A stretch of 64,000 bases of DNA. Source: Agromyces allii. GTDB lineage: Bacteria > Actinomycetota > Actinomycetes > Actinomycetales > Microbacteriaceae. This document shows positions 1 through 8,218 of the stretch, in pieces. The DNA lies in the NCBI RefSeq assembly GCF_009749385.1, contig NZ_WBIN01000018.1, positions 17,766 to 81,765 on the forward strand. Direction: 5' to 3'. The position numbers and the translations under genes were made by a program. The notes beneath the pieces are model-generated. The model was not told where the DNA came from, searched no databases, and worked only from the letters and a program-made list of their open reading frames with translations. Numbering within the stretch: position 1 is the stretch's first letter; each line of letters begins with the position of its first letter.

Positions 1-586
1 GCGTGGCGTGGGCGGCCAGCGACTGGTCGCGCGCGATGATCGCCTCGACGATGAGCAGGTGCTCGGAGGCCGCGGCGCGCAGCCGGTCGGGGTCGTGCCT
101 GGCGATGCGCCGGATGCGCGTGGAGTGCAGGCGCACGCTCCGCAGCGCGGTGCTGAGGTGGGCGTTGCCCGCCGCCTCGTCGATGGCCCGATCGAAGTCG
201 GCGATGACGCCGTAGTACTCGGCCAGGCCGGCCTCGCCGGTGTCGACGAGTGCACCCGCGGCGCGGAAGCGCTCGGCGAGGGCCGTGAAGCGGCCGGGTA
301 GGCCGCGGCGCGCGGCGAGGCGGGCGGCCTGCTCCTCGAGGGCTTCGCGCAGCTCGTAGAGGTCGACGACGGAGCCGCCCGAGAGTTCGGCGACGACGAG
401 CACGCGCGCCGACTGGGCGGCGACGAGGCCGTCGGAGACGAGGCGGGCGAGCGCTTCGCGAACGGGCGTGCGGGAGACGCCGAGTCGCTCGGCCTGCTCG
501 ACCTCGGCGAGCACGGTGCCGGCTGCGAGCGTGCCGTCGAGGATCTCCTCGCGCAGGGTCGCGTACGTGCGTTCACTGGCTCGCAT
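1..586 (-). CDS. GntR-family regulator, FCD subfamily (3' end outside window)
   Basis: This open frame starts at ATG 584-586 and runs off the left edge, so the C-terminus is missing. The first ~70 residues form a winged helix with the GntR signature VSRTPVREAL. The following all-helical part fits an FCD effector domain (RRLHS/HSTRIRRIA-like histidine-containing helices). Such repressors usually bind small carboxylates or CoA-pathway intermediates and release operator DNA. A GAGGGGAG Shine-Dalgarno precedes the ATG. Two TGTATACA-like palindromes lie directly upstream, which suggests autoregulation. The ligand cannot be told from sequence. The adjacent acyl-CoA hydrolase gene is a possible target because it reads in the same direction upstream. 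Confidence 0.85.
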   Translation of the reverse strand, partial: MRASERTYATLREEILDGTLAAGTVLAEVEQAERLGVSRTPVREALARLVSDGLVAAQSARVLVVAELSGGSVVDLYELREALEEQAARLAARRGLPGRFTALAERFRAAGALVDTGEAGLAEYYGVIADFDRAIDEAAGNAHLSTALRSVRLHSTRIRRIARHDPDRLRAAASEHLLIVEAIIARDQSLAAHAT

Positions 587-617
587 CGCCCGCTCCCCTC
601 GCCCGAGTCGTCTCTTA

Positions 618-625
618 TGTATACA
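618..625. promoter_or_regulatory. Candidate GntR operator 1 (TGTATACA)
   Basis: A perfect 8-bp palindrome TGTATACA lies 32 bases upstream of the GntR start codon, in a short AT-richer island of otherwise GC-rich DNA. FCD-type GntR proteins commonly bind such TGTATACA cores. Binding here is inference. Confidence 0.5.
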
Positions 626-669
626 GACAGGGGCGCGAAAGCGCAACGGATGCCGCATGCGAGCGTTTA

Positions 670-677
670 TGCATACA
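670..677. promoter_or_regulatory. Candidate GntR operator 2 (TGCATACA)
   Basis: TGCATACA is a one-mismatch copy of the palindrome at 618, with centres 52 bases apart (five helical turns). It lies between the end of the acyl-CoA hydrolase gene and the GntR gene. Two phased sites would suit dimer-dimer cooperation or looping. Confidence 0.4.
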
Positions 678-692
678 CGTGGCGGTGCCGAT

Positions 693-1787
693 TCAGCCGA
701 AGACGGATTCGCCGACCGGCTCGGCGAGGGCGCGCGAGAACAGGTCGTGGGGCAGCTCCGCCGCGGTCGCCGGTCGCCAGGCGGGGCTGCGGTCCTTGTC
801 GATGACCTGCGCGCGGATGCCCTCGTGCAGGTCGGGCTGCTGCAGGAACCACGAGACGAGCCGGAACTCCTGCTCGAGCGCATCCTCGAGTCGCGGCAGG
901 GTGCGGGCGCGCCGCACGGCGTCGAGGGTCACGGCGAGCGCCGTCGGCGAGAGGGTCTCGAGCTCGTCGGCCGCCGCGGCGGCGTTCGCGCGGGCGGCTG
1001 CCGCGGCATCCGTCGTCGAGGTGTCGGAGACCGGTGAGGCGGCGAACGTGCGCAACCGCTCGAGGATCTCGGCGACCGTCGGCGCGGAATAGCAGGCGTC
1101 GACCCAGTCGCGGCTGGCGGCGAGCGCCGACGGGCCCGGCGTCTCGTCGAAGAGCATGACGATCTCGGCCGGGCTGCCGGGGTCGGCGCGTTCGGCGAGG
1201 GCCTGCAGCAGGTGCGGCAGGGTCTCGGAGGGCACGAGGGCGTCGGCGAATCCGGCGTGGATCGCGTCTGCGGCGTCCATGGTGCGGGAGTTGAGCGCGA
1301 GGTGCACGCCGAGCTCGCCCGGCGCCTTCGCGAGCAGCCAGGTTCCGCCGACGTCGGGCGTGAAGCCGATGCGCGTCTCGGGCATGGCCACGCGCGAGCG
1401 CTCGGTCACGACGCGCACCGAGGCGTGCCCGGCGAGGCCGACGCCGCCGCCCATCGTGATGCCGTCCATGATCGCGACGACGGGCTTCGGGTACCGGGCG
1501 ATCGCGGCGTTCAGCCGGTACTCGGCCCGGAAGAACGTCTGCGCCTCGGCGATGCGGCCGCTCGTCGCGAACCCGTGCAGCTCGCGGATGTCGCCTCCGG
1601 CGCAGAATCCCCGGTCGCCGGCGCCGTCGAGCACGACGACCGCGACCTCGCTGTCGTTCCGCCAGGCCTCGAACACCTCGGCGAGCGCGACGATCATGTC
1701 GTAGCTCAGGGCGTTGAGCGCCTGCGGACGGTTGAGCGTGACGTGGCCGACTCCGTCGGCGACGCTCGCGGTGATGTGCTCGCTCAC
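693..1787 (-). CDS. Enoyl-CoA hydratase/isomerase family, 3-hydroxyisobutyryl-CoA hydrolase-like
   Basis: A 364-residue crotonase-fold protein. GFCAGGDIREL (about residue 65) supplies an oxyanion-hole glycine, and GGGVGLAGH plus ETRIGFTPDVGGTW form the second oxyanion and active-site region typical of HIBYL-CoA hydrolases. Length and the long C-terminal segment also match that subgroup rather than short enoyl-CoA hydratases. The expected role is hydrolysis of 3-hydroxyisobutyryl-CoA in valine catabolism. A GTG at 1796 is also in frame. I chose GTG 1787 because a TACGGT -10-like hexamer ends 7 bases upstream of it, as in many leaderless genes here. LysE at 1833 is divergent, leaving only 45 bases for both promoters. 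Confidence 0.85.
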   Translation of the reverse strand: MSEHITASVADGVGHVTLNRPQALNALSYDMIVALAEVFEAWRNDSEVAVVVLDGAGDRGFCAGGDIRELHGFATSGRIAEAQTFFRAEYRLNAAIARYPKPVVAIMDGITMGGGVGLAGHASVRVVTERSRVAMPETRIGFTPDVGGTWLLAKAPGELGVHLALNSRTMDAADAIHAGFADALVPSETLPHLLQALAERADPGSPAEIVMLFDETPGPSALAASRDWVDACYSAPTVAEILERLRTFAASPVSDTSTTDAAAAARANAAAAADELETLSPTALAVTLDAVRRARTLPRLEDALEQEFRLVSWFLQQPDLHEGIRAQVIDKDRSPAWRPATAAELPHDLFSRALAEPVGESVFG

Positions 1788-1794
1788 GTCTGCC

Positions 1795-1800
1795 ACCGTA
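1795..1800 (-). promoter_or_regulatory. -10 element TACGGT for the acyl-CoA hydrolase
   Basis: TACGGT sits 7 bases before GTG 1787 on the minus strand and would place the transcript start at or next to the start codon. It supports a leaderless message and the shorter start. Confidence 0.4.
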
Positions 1801-1820
1801 TCGCCGCTCGCCGGGCGGAG

Positions 1821-1826
1821 TAGCAT
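1821..1826 (+). promoter_or_regulatory. -10 element TAGCAT for the LysE gene
   Basis: TAGCAT is followed by exactly six bases and then ATG 1833, the geometry of a leaderless actinobacterial transcript. There is no well-placed Shine-Dalgarno. Confidence 0.5.
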
Positions 1827-1832
1827 CGCCGG

Positions 1833-2471
1833 ATGGTCCCCCTCGAGTCTCTCGGCGCGTTCGTCGTCGCGTCGGTCGTGCTGATCGTGATCCCCGGACC
1901 GAGCGTGCTGTTCGTGATCGGCCGCTCGCTCGCGCTCGGCCGCCTCGGCGGACTGCTGAGCGTCGTCGGCAACGCGCTCGGCATGGTGCCGCTCGTCGCG
2001 GCCGTGGCGCTCGGCGTCGGCGCGATCGTCGCCCAGTCGGTCGTGCTCTTCACGATCATCAAGTTCGCGGGTGCGGCCTACCTCGTCTATCTCGGCATCC
2101 AGGCCATCAGGCATCGAGCGGATGCCGCGGCATCCGTCGACGGCAAGGCCGCACCGCGCTCGCACTGGCGCCAGCTGGGCGAGGGCTTCGTGGTGGGCGT
2201 CACGAACCCCAAGACGATCGCGTTCTTCGTGGCGGTGCTGCCGCAGTTCGTGTCGTTCGGCGCCGGATCGATCCCTCTGCAGCTGTTCGAGCTCGGCCTC
2301 GTGTTCATCGTGCTGGCGCTGCTCTGCGACTCGGTGTGGGCGCTCGCGGCGAGCGCCGCCCGCGGCTGGTTCGCGCGGTCGCCGAAGCGCATCGCGCACC
2401 TCTCCGCCACGGGCGGCGTGATGATGATCGGCCTCGGCGGCGTGCTCGCCCTCTCGGGCAACAAGCACTGA
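1833..2471 (+). CDS. LysE/RhtB-family amino-acid or metabolite exporter
   Basis: A 212-residue hydrophobic protein with about six membrane segments. The N-terminus contains the family signature PGPSVLFVIGRSLALGR, and NPKTIAFFVAVLPQF in the second half is the conserved NPK(A/T) loop that starts the fourth helix. Members export lysine, arginine, threonine, homoserine lactone and related compounds across the cytoplasmic membrane. Length matches the family. The gene is a single transcription unit divergent from the acyl-CoA hydrolase. The substrate cannot be inferred. Confidence 0.9.
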   Translation: MVPLESLGAFVVASVVLIVIPGPSVLFVIGRSLALGRLGGLLSVVGNALGMVPLVAAVALGVGAIVAQSVVLFTIIKFAGAAYLVYLGIQAIRHRADAAASVDGKAAPRSHWRQLGEGFVVGVTNPKTIAFFVAVLPQFVSFGAGSIPLQLFELGLVFIVLALLCDSVWALAASAARGWFARSPKRIAHLSATGGVMMIGLGGVLALSGNKH

Positions 2472-2597
2472 CCGTCCGACGCACCGACCGCCCGGCGCCC
2501 CGACCGTTCGGACCATCGACCGCTCCTCCCCCGCGACCCGGCGGCGAGGCCTTCGCCCGGCCGCTCGGGCGGGTGCGAACGGCCGCACCGGCGTGGA

Positions 2598-2603
2598 TAC
2601 GCT
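2598..2603 (+). promoter_or_regulatory. -10 element TACGCT for the ArsR-type gene
   Basis: TACGCT lies exactly six bases before ATG 2610, predicting a leaderless transcript. Confidence 0.45.
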
Positions 2604-2609
2604 GCGGCG

Positions 2610-3041
2610 ATGCTGCATCCGTTCGAGATCGTCGCCGAGCCGGTGCGCCGTCGGATCATCGAGATCCTCGCCGGCGGGTCGCACCCGGCGGGAATGCTCG
2701 GCGACGCCGTGACGGCAGAGTTCGGCATCTCGCGGTCGGCGGTGTCGCACCACCTGCGCATCCTGCGCGACGCCGGGGTCGTCTCGGTGGTGCCGGATCT
2801 CACGGTGCGCCACTACCGACTCGATGAGCAGTTCCTCCATCGCCTCGACGATGCGGTCGGCGAGCTGTTCCTGCTGTGGGATCACCGCTACGGCTTCGAG
2901 TCGCGCAACGTGCCGATCGGCCGCGTGGAAGGCTCACGCGTTCCCCAAGCCGAACGGCTCCATCGCGCCGGCGGAAAGGGCCGACGGGGCACCCGTGGTC
3001 GATCGTCACTCGACGCCTGGGCCGTCGACGCGCCGGACTGA
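2610..3041 (+). CDS. ArsR-type winged-helix transcriptional regulator
   Basis: A 143-residue protein with a winged helix at about residues 5-80: EPVRRRIIEILAGG opens helix 1, and ISRSAVSHHLRILRDAGVV is the recognition helix and wing of ArsR/HTH_20 proteins. No CxC metal-binding pair is visible, so it is not a classical arsenic sensor. Residues ~105-143 are basic and low-complexity (HRAGGKGRRGTRGRSS) and lead straight into the repeat-rich intergenic DNA, so the C-terminus may have been altered by repeat expansion. The target is unknown; the upstream exporter at 1833 is a candidate. Confidence 0.8.
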   Translation: MLHPFEIVAEPVRRRIIEILAGGSHPAGMLGDAVTAEFGISRSAVSHHLRILRDAGVVSVVPDLTVRHYRLDEQFLHRLDDAVGELFLLWDHRYGFESRNVPIGRVEGSRVPQAERLHRAGGKGRRGTRGRSSLDAWAVDAPD

Positions 3042-3113
3042 CCCCCGCCGCCACGTTCGAACGACGACGCCGCCGACCGCCTCCGCACATGGCCGACCTC
3101 CTCTCCACCTGGA

Positions 3114-3153
3114 TATGCCAGTTCCGCCTCATCGTTGAGGCGGAACTGGCATA
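3114..3153. repeat. Perfect 18-bp inverted repeat with 4-base loop
   Basis: The left arm 3114-3131 (TATGCCAGTTCCGCCTCA) is exactly complementary to the right arm 3136-3153, with loop TCGT. As RNA or cruciform DNA it would be a very stable hairpin. It has no trailing T run, so it is not a classical intrinsic terminator, although it lies 72 bases after the ArsR-type stop. It could be a transcription barrier, a REP/MITE-like element or a protein-binding site. Confidence 0.9.
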
Positions 3154-3154
3154 C

Positions 3155-3208
3155 GGGATCGGGATCGGGATCGGGATCGGGATCGGGATTGGGATCAGGA
3201 TCGGGATC
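3155..3208. repeat. Hexanucleotide tandem array (GGGATC) x9
   Basis: Nine consecutive 6-bp units directly abut the hairpin arm. Seven are exact GGGATC; unit 6 is GGGATT and unit 8 is AGGATC. Each exact unit and its neighbour create the Dam-type site GATC. The array is a likely slippage-prone microsatellite. Confidence 0.95.
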
Positions 3209-3270
3209 GGGGGAACGAGTCGGCAGGCGGCGTGAATCAGTGAAGGCGGAAGCGGGAGGCGGGAGCGGCG

Positions 3271-3405
3271 GCGGCCGGTTCGGATGCGGCCGGTTCGGAT
3301 GTGTCCGGTTCGGCGGCGGCCGGTTCGGATGCGGCCGGTTCGGATGTGTCCGGTTCGGCGGCGGCCGGTTCGGATGCGGCCGGTTCGGCGGCGGCATATT
3401 CGGCG
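3271..3405. repeat. 15-bp tandem array with 45-bp higher-order unit
   Basis: Nine 15-bp units of the type GCGGCCGGTTCGGAT / GTGTCCGGTTCGGCG. Bases 3271-3315 and 3316-3360 are identical 45-bp blocks (units A-A-B), and a third block 3361-3405 has diverged. On the minus strand one frame reads as SEPAA/AEPDT pentapeptides and stops at TGA 3237-3239, but it has no start codon after the previous in-frame stop near 3456. I therefore treat the array as non-coding or as the remnant of a low-complexity tail. Confidence 0.9.
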
Positions 3406-3500
3406 GCGACGGATGCGGCGGTACCGCGTTTCGCGAGGGACGCGTCCGGGCCCGATCACCGCTCGGGATCGCGCGCCGGCGCAGGGCGGGTAACGGTCCG

Positions 3501-3560
3501 GGCGCGGGCGACCGACGGACAGCGCGGGCGACCGACGGACGACGTGGGCGACCGACGGAC
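3501..3560. repeat. 20-bp direct repeat x3
   Basis: Three consecutive 20-bp units share the core GGGCGACCGACGGAC (3501-3520, 3521-3540, 3541-3560). Only the first few bases of each unit differ. This is the third independent tandem array in the same gene-free stretch. Confidence 0.9.
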
Positions 3561-3577
3561 GACGGAGGCAGCCAACG

Positions 3578-3649
3578 GCGTGGGCCGCGAGGGTGCCGTA
3601 CCGGGCCCGCCCCCACGGGTCCCCGATACGGCCACCTCGCGGCCCACGC
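3578..3649. terminator. Long imperfect inverted repeat, possible terminator of the symporter operon
   Basis: Arms 3578-3592 (GCGTGGGCCGCGAGG) and 3635-3649 are perfectly complementary. Pairing continues imperfectly inward through GCCGTA/TACGGC, giving a stem of about 30 pairs. The element lies 48 bases beyond the stop of the minus-strand symporter gene, a sensible place for termination. There is no T tract, as is common for terminators in high-GC actinobacteria. Confidence 0.6.
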
Positions 3650-3696
3650 GTGCCGACGGGCGGGCGCCCGCCGGCGTTCGTTCGTTCCGCTCCGCG

Positions 3697-5319
3697 CTAC
3701 TCGGTGCTGGGGCGGGCGGCCGTGGCGGCCACGGCCGGGGCGACGGTCCGCTCGAGCGGCGAGCCTGCCGACGCGGTGGGCGTCGCGGAGGCGGCGGCTG
3801 CGGCATCCGTCGACGGGGCCGTCTCGGCTGAGGCGGCAGTGGCCCGAGCATCAGCGTCGACCTCGGCCTCCTCGTCGTCGTAGCGGCCGGCGAGGCGGTC
3901 GGTCCAGATCTTGAGCACCGAGGCCGGCGTGCGCGGGGTCACCAGGCTGACCACGATGTAGACGAGCAGGCTCGAGCCGAGGCCGAAGTAGATCGGCTCG
4001 TTCGCCAGCACGTTGCCCATGATCGCCATCGTGCCGAGCGTCACGACCGTGCCGACGGCCATCGACCACATGGCGCCCGCGCCGGTCGCGCGCTTCCAGA
4101 CGAATCCACCGAGGATCGCCACGAGCAGGCCGCCGACCAGGATGTCGTACGCCACCGTCAGCGCGGCGACCACGTCGTTGAGCAGCGCGGCCACGACGAT
4201 CACGACGATGCCGAGCACCACCACGTAGAGGCGGTTCGAGCGGACGTCGTGCTCGGGGTTCGACTTCGCCGCGGCATCCGATTCGCTGCGACCGAAGAGG
4301 CGCTTCACGAGCGGCATGACGTCGGCGCGGGCGACCGTGGCGGTCGCGATGAGCGCGCCCGAGGCGGTCGACATCATCGCGGCGACGGCTGCGGCGAGCA
4401 CGATGCCGCTGAGGCCGACCGGCAGGATCTGCTGGGTGATCGCGGCGTACACGTCGTCGCTCGCCTCGATGCCGGGCAGGAACGCGGCCGCGGACATTCC
4501 GATGAGCGCACCGGCGACGCCGTAGAGCAGGCAGTAGACGGCAGCCGCCGTGCCGCCCCACTTCGCGACCTTCGGCGAGCGCGCCGTGAAGACGCGCTGC
4601 CAGATGTCCTGGCCGATCAGCATGCCGAACGAGTAGATGACGAAGAAGGTGATGATCGTGTCGACGCCGATCGCCGTGAAGTCGAAGGCGGCGTCGCCGA
4701 GACGCTCGACGATGCCCTCGTAGCCGCCGGCGTTGAACCACGCGAACGGCAGCAGCAGGAAGAACACGCCGATCGTCTTCAGCACGAACTGCACCATGTC
4801 GGTGAGCGTGATCGACCACATGCCGCCGATCGACGAGTACAGCATCACGATCGCGCCGCCGATGATGACCGAGAGCGTGCGCTCGGTGCCGAACAGCACG
4901 TTGAAGATCGTCGCGTACGCGATCGTCGAGGTCACCGAGAGCATGAGGGTGTACGCCATCATGACGATGCCCGACGCACTCGTGGCGTTCACGCCGTAGC
5001 GGAGCTTCAGCATCTGGGCGACCGTGTAGACCTTCAGCTTCTGGATGCGCGAGGCGAACAGGATGCTGAGCAGGAACAGGCCGACGGCGATCGAGACGAC
5101 CAGCCACATGCCCGAGATGCCGTACTTGTAGCCGAGGCCGACGCCGCCCACCGTCGAGGCGCCGCCGAGCACGACCGCGGCCATGGTGCCCGTGTACAGG
5201 GCGGGGCCGAGTCGGCGGCCGGCGACGAGGAAGTCGGCGGAGTTCTTGGTACGGCTCTTGCCCCACCAGCCGAACAGCAGCATCGCTGCCAGGTAGATGA
5301 TGATGATCGCGATATCCAT
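3697..5319 (-). CDS. Sodium:solute symporter (SSS family)
   Basis: A 540-residue protein with 12-13 hydrophobic segments. NSADFLVAGRRLG and GGASTVGGVGLGYKYG (residues ~25-70) are the conserved SSS N-terminal region, and DIWQRVFTARSPKVAKWGG is the typical mid-protein loop. Residues from about 465 form a long Ala/Thr/Glu-rich cytoplasmic tail. The start ATG 5317-5319 has AAGGATCC upstream. The gene is the last of an operon with the ThDP enzyme (35-base gap) and the ureohydrolase, so it probably imports their substrate with Na+: a guanidino compound, amino acid or polyamine. That assignment is from context only. The tail borders the repeat-rich intergenic DNA and may vary between strains. Confidence 0.9.
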   Translation of the reverse strand: MDIAIIIIYLAAMLLFGWWGKSRTKNSADFLVAGRRLGPALYTGTMAAVVLGGASTVGGVGLGYKYGISGMWLVVSIAVGLFLLSILFASRIQKLKVYTVAQMLKLRYGVNATSASGIVMMAYTLMLSVTSTIAYATIFNVLFGTERTLSVIIGGAIVMLYSSIGGMWSITLTDMVQFVLKTIGVFFLLLPFAWFNAGGYEGIVERLGDAAFDFTAIGVDTIITFFVIYSFGMLIGQDIWQRVFTARSPKVAKWGGTAAAVYCLLYGVAGALIGMSAAAFLPGIEASDDVYAAITQQILPVGLSGIVLAAAVAAMMSTASGALIATATVARADVMPLVKRLFGRSESDAAAKSNPEHDVRSNRLYVVVLGIVVIVVAALLNDVVAALTVAYDILVGGLLVAILGGFVWKRATGAGAMWSMAVGTVVTLGTMAIMGNVLANEPIYFGLGSSLLVYIVVSLVTPRTPASVLKIWTDRLAGRYDDEEAEVDADARATAASAETAPSTDAAAAASATPTASAGSPLERTVAPAVAATAARPSTE

Positions 5320-5354
5320 CGTTGGATCCTTTGCGTCAGGGGTTTCGGGAACGG

Positions 5355-7088
5355 TTACTGCTGGTGTGTCGGCGCGAACATGCGCAACACGGCGGGCACG
5401 ACCACGACGGCGGGGCCGGGCTCTGCGAAGGTGCGGGCGACGGTCTCGCCCACGTCTTCGAGGGTCGACTCGTGCGCCGTCACGCCGAAGGAGCGTGCGA
5501 GGGCGACGAAGTCGGGACGGGCGAGTTCGGTGGCGGTGGCCTGCCCGAACGCGCCGGTCATGTACTCGCGGAGGATGCCGTAGCCTCCGTCGTCGATGAT
5601 CAGCCAGGTCACGTCGGCATCGTGCTGGCGGGCGGTGGCGAGCTCGGCGATGGAGTACATCGCGCCGCCGTCGCCCGAGACCGCGAGCGTGCGCCGGCCG
5701 GAGCCGATCGCCGCAGCGAGTGCTGCCGGGAACGCGAAGCCGAGTCCGCCCGATCCCTGCGCGGAGTGGAACTCGCCCTGCTGCGGATCCCACGCCGACC
5801 AGGCCCAGTAGCCCGAGATCGTCATGTCCCAGAACGTGTGCACGTCGGCGGGCACCGCGGTCCGAAGGTCGGCCATGAGTCCGAGCTCGGGTGCGAGGTC
5901 CTGTGCGGCGAGCCGTGCCTCGACGGCGGCGCGGAGGCGGGCGGCGATCTCGGCGCCACGGCTCGGAGCATCCGCGGAGGGCTGCCCGGAGACAGCCGGC
6001 CGGGTGGGCCGCGCGGGCAGCCGGTCCGCGATCGCCGAAAGTGCGAGCGCGGCATCCGCATGGATGCCGAGACCCGGGTAGTTGGAGCCGAGCACGCGCG
6101 GCTCCGCGTCGACCTGGATCAGCCGGCCCTCGGGCGCGAACGTGAAGTAGTTGCTCGTGACCTCGCCGATGGCGGTGCCGACGGCGAGCAGCACGTCGGC
6201 CTGCTCGAGCAGCTCGGTCGTGTGGCGGTCCTCGATCCAGGATGCCGCGGAGAGCGGGTGGTCGAACGCGATCGCGCCCTTGCCGCCGACCGTCGACACG
6301 ACCGGGGCGTCGAGCGCCTCTGCCAGGCGGCGGAGCGCCGCGCGTCCGCCCTGGGAGCGCCGCACGCCGCCGCCCGCGAGGATCACGGGGTTGTGCGCGC
6401 CCGCCAGCAGCGCGGCCGCCTCGTCGACGAGCTCGGCCCGCGGCATCCGCTCGGCGATCGACACCACGGCCGACGACACGGGCGGCACGTCGGTCGCCTC
6501 GAGCAGCACGTCTTCGGGGATCTCGACCCACGTCGGGCCGGCCGGAGCCGCCTGCGCGAGCGCCCACGCGTCGGCGAGGGCCGACGGGATCTGCACGGCC
6601 TCGCGGATGACCGCGGTCGACTTCGTGACGTTGCGCGCGCTCTGCTGCTGGTCGTCGAGCTGGTGCAGCAGGCCCTTGCGCGTGCCGCCGAGCCCGCGGC
6701 GCGGCACCTGGCTCGTGATGACGAGCAGGGGCACGCCAGTGGCGTACGCCTCCTGGAGGGCGCCGAGCGCGGTGAGGGCGCCGGGCCCGGTGGAGAGGAA
6801 CAGCACGCCGACCTCGCCGGTCGCCCGCGCGTACCCGTCGGCGCCGAACGCCGAGTTGTTCTCGACGCGCGAGCTGACGAACTCGAGGTCGCTGCGACGG
6901 ATCGCGTCGAAGAGGCCCAGCGCGTGCTGGCCCGGAATGCCGAAGACGTGGTCGACGCCGAGCGCCTCGAGCGTCTCGACGACCACGTCTCCGCCGTTGC
7001 GGACGTGCTCGAGCGCGGCGTCGGGCGCCCCGGCAGCCCCGGCCGTCTCAGACAACGGAGGCCTCGCGGGCGAGGTCGGCTGCGACAT
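5355..7088 (-). CDS. ThDP-dependent enzyme, acetolactate-synthase-like; candidate 2-ketoarginine decarboxylase (AruI-like)
   Basis: A 577-residue protein with the three-domain layout of the IlvB/benzoylformate-decarboxylase superfamily. The N-terminal PYR domain carries the catalytic glutamate (E76 in [20 protein letters not shown]), followed by a central Rossmann-like domain. The C-terminal PP domain has the ThDP motif GDGG (472-475) ending in IIDDGGYG, where the usual metal-ligand Asn is Asp (about residue 499). Its start overlaps the ureohydrolase gene by 41 bases, so the two are coupled. In Pseudomonas the arginine transaminase pathway uses the ThDP enzyme AruI and guanidinobutyrase GbuA, which is the best contextual match. 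A generic acetolactate synthase is less likely, since no small subunit is encoded nearby. Confidence 0.8.
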   Translation of the reverse strand: MSQPTSPARPPLSETAGAAGAPDAALEHVRNGGDVVVETLEALGVDHVFGIPGQHALGLFDAIRRSDLEFVSSRVENNSAFGADGYARATGEVGVLFLSTGPGALTALGALQEAYATGVPLLVITSQVPRRGLGGTRKGLLHQLDDQQQSARNVTKSTAVIREAVQIPSALADAWALAQAAPAGPTWVEIPEDVLLEATDVPPVSSAVVSIAERMPRAELVDEAAALLAGAHNPVILAGGGVRRSQGGRAALRRLAEALDAPVVSTVGGKGAIAFDHPLSAASWIEDRHTTELLEQADVLLAVGTAIGEVTSNYFTFAPEGRLIQVDAEPRVLGSNYPGLGIHADAALALSAIADRLPARPTRPAVSGQPSADAPSRGAEIAARLRAAVEARLAAQDLAPELGLMADLRTAVPADVHTFWDMTISGYWAWSAWDPQQGEFHSAQGSGGLGFAFPAALAAAIGSGRRTLAVSGDGGAMYSIAELATARQHDADVTWLIIDDGGYGILREYMTGAFGQATATELARPDFVALARSFGVTAHESTLEDVGETVARTFAEPGPAVVVVPAVLRMFAPTHQQ

Positions 7089-8043
7089 CCGCCCGCCCTG
7101 CCTCGTGCCGGAGCGCGAGGAGCGAGACGAGGTCGTAGCCGAGGTGGGAGGCCGCGACGCCGGTGATCTCGGCGTGGTCGTAGGCCGGGGCGACCTCGAC
7201 GACGTCGGCGCCGATGAGGTTCAGTCCGACGAAGCCGCGCAGGATCTCGAGCAGTTCGCGGCTCGTGATGCCGCCGGCCTCGGGGGTGCCCGTGCCGGGC
7301 GCGTGCGCGGGGTCCATGACGTCGACGTCGATGGAGATGTAGAGGGGGCGGTCGCCGATGCGGTCGCGGAGCTTTGCGACGACCTCGTCGACGCCCTGGC
7401 GGTAGACGTCGGAGCTCGTGACGATGCCGAAGCCGAAGCGGCGGTCGTCTTCGAGGTCCTTCTTGCCGTAGAGCGGGCCGCGCGTGCCGACGTGGCTGAG
7501 CGCCTCGGTGTCGATGATGCCCTCTTCGAACGCCCGGCGGAACGGCGTGCCGTGCGTGTACTCGGCGCCGAAGTAGGTGTCCCACGTGTCGAGGTGCGCG
7601 TCGAAGTGCAGCAGCGCGACCGGGCCGTGGCGCTCGGCTGCGGCGCGCAGCAGCGGGAGGGCGATCGTGTGGTCGCCGCCGAGCGTGACGAGGCGCGTGC
7701 CGTTCGCGGTGAGCTCGAGCGCGGCCTCCTCGATCGTGTCGATCGCCTCGCCGATGTTGAACGGGTTCACCGCGATGTCGCCGGCGTCGGCGACCTGGGC
7801 GACCTCGAAGGGCGACACGTCGAGCGCGGGGTTGTAGGGGCGCAGCAGGCGCGAGGCCTCGCGGATGTGGTTCGGGCCGAAGCGCGCACCGGAGCGGTAC
7901 GAGACGCCGCTGTCGAACGGAACGCCCGCGACGACGATGTCCGCGTGCTCGACCTGGTCGAGGCGGGGCAGGCGTGCGAACCCCGCGGGGCCGGCGTAGC
8001 GCGGCGTCTTGGAGCTGTCGACGGGACCGATCGGCTGCGTCAT
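7048..8043 (-). CDS. Agmatinase-family ureohydrolase (agmatinase or guanidinobutyrase)
   Basis: A 331-residue protein of the arginase/agmatinase superfamily. All binuclear Mn ligands are present: H125 in GGDHT, D148/H150/D152 in DAHLD and D239/D241 in IDVDVMDP. The enzyme should hydrolyse a guanidino group to urea plus an amine, either agmatine to putrescine or 4-guanidinobutyrate to GABA. Loop residues that separate these substrates cannot be assigned without alignment. The ThDP partner favours guanidinobutyrate, while the nearby polyamine genes favour agmatine. ATG 8041-8043 has a strong GGAGG site; a longer in-frame upstream region lacks one. It is the first gene of the operon driven from 8119-8147. 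Confidence 0.9.
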   Translation of the reverse strand: MTQPIGPVDSSKTPRYAGPAGFARLPRLDQVEHADIVVAGVPFDSGVSYRSGARFGPNHIREASRLLRPYNPALDVSPFEVAQVADAGDIAVNPFNIGEAIDTIEEAALELTANGTRLVTLGGDHTIALPLLRAAAERHGPVALLHFDAHLDTWDTYFGAEYTHGTPFRRAFEEGIIDTEALSHVGTRGPLYGKKDLEDDRRFGFGIVTSSDVYRQGVDEVVAKLRDRIGDRPLYISIDVDVMDPAHAPGTGTPEAGGITSRELLEILRGFVGLNLIGADVVEVAPAYDHAEITGVAASHLGYDLVSLLALRHEAGRADVAADLAREASVV

Positions 8044-8118
8044 CTCGCAACCTCCTTGTTGCTTGTTGTTGCTTCTTGGGAATCTTTTGTTTCGCCACAG
8101 GCATCTGCGACTGGAGCC

Positions 8119-8147
8119 AAGATAGCCGCGCCGAGCGAGCGCGTCAA
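8119..8147 (-). promoter_or_regulatory. Sigma-70-type promoter of the ureohydrolase operon
   Basis: On the minus strand TTGACG (8142-8147) and TATCTT (8119-8124) are separated by 17 bases, the optimal spacing. The start point would fall near 8112, giving a leader of about 70 bases that contains GTTGCTT-type repeats before the ribosome site. This is the best promoter match I found in the window. Confidence 0.7.
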
Positions 8148-8218
8148 GCGAATCGTGAGCGGATGTCACGGCCGGGCGACGGCCGTCACCTCATGGGCGG
8201 GCCGGTGCCGTGACGGGC

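Noticed and set aside
1788..2885. Very long minus-strand frame extending the acyl-CoA hydrolase gene upstream through the LysE and ArsR-type genes
   Set aside because: The extra ~360 residues are Arg/Ala/Glu/His-rich shadow composition with no domain, and the real family start lies at 1787.
3155..3560. CRISPR array
   Set aside because: Units of 6, 15 and 20 bases are directly tandem with no unique spacers, and there are no cas genes.
3135..3914. Plus-strand frames across the repeat stretch (GSGSG, RFGCG and AAGSD repeats)
   Set aside because: They are read from tandem DNA repeats in several frames, lack ribosome sites and run antisense into the symporter gene; poor evidence for a protein.
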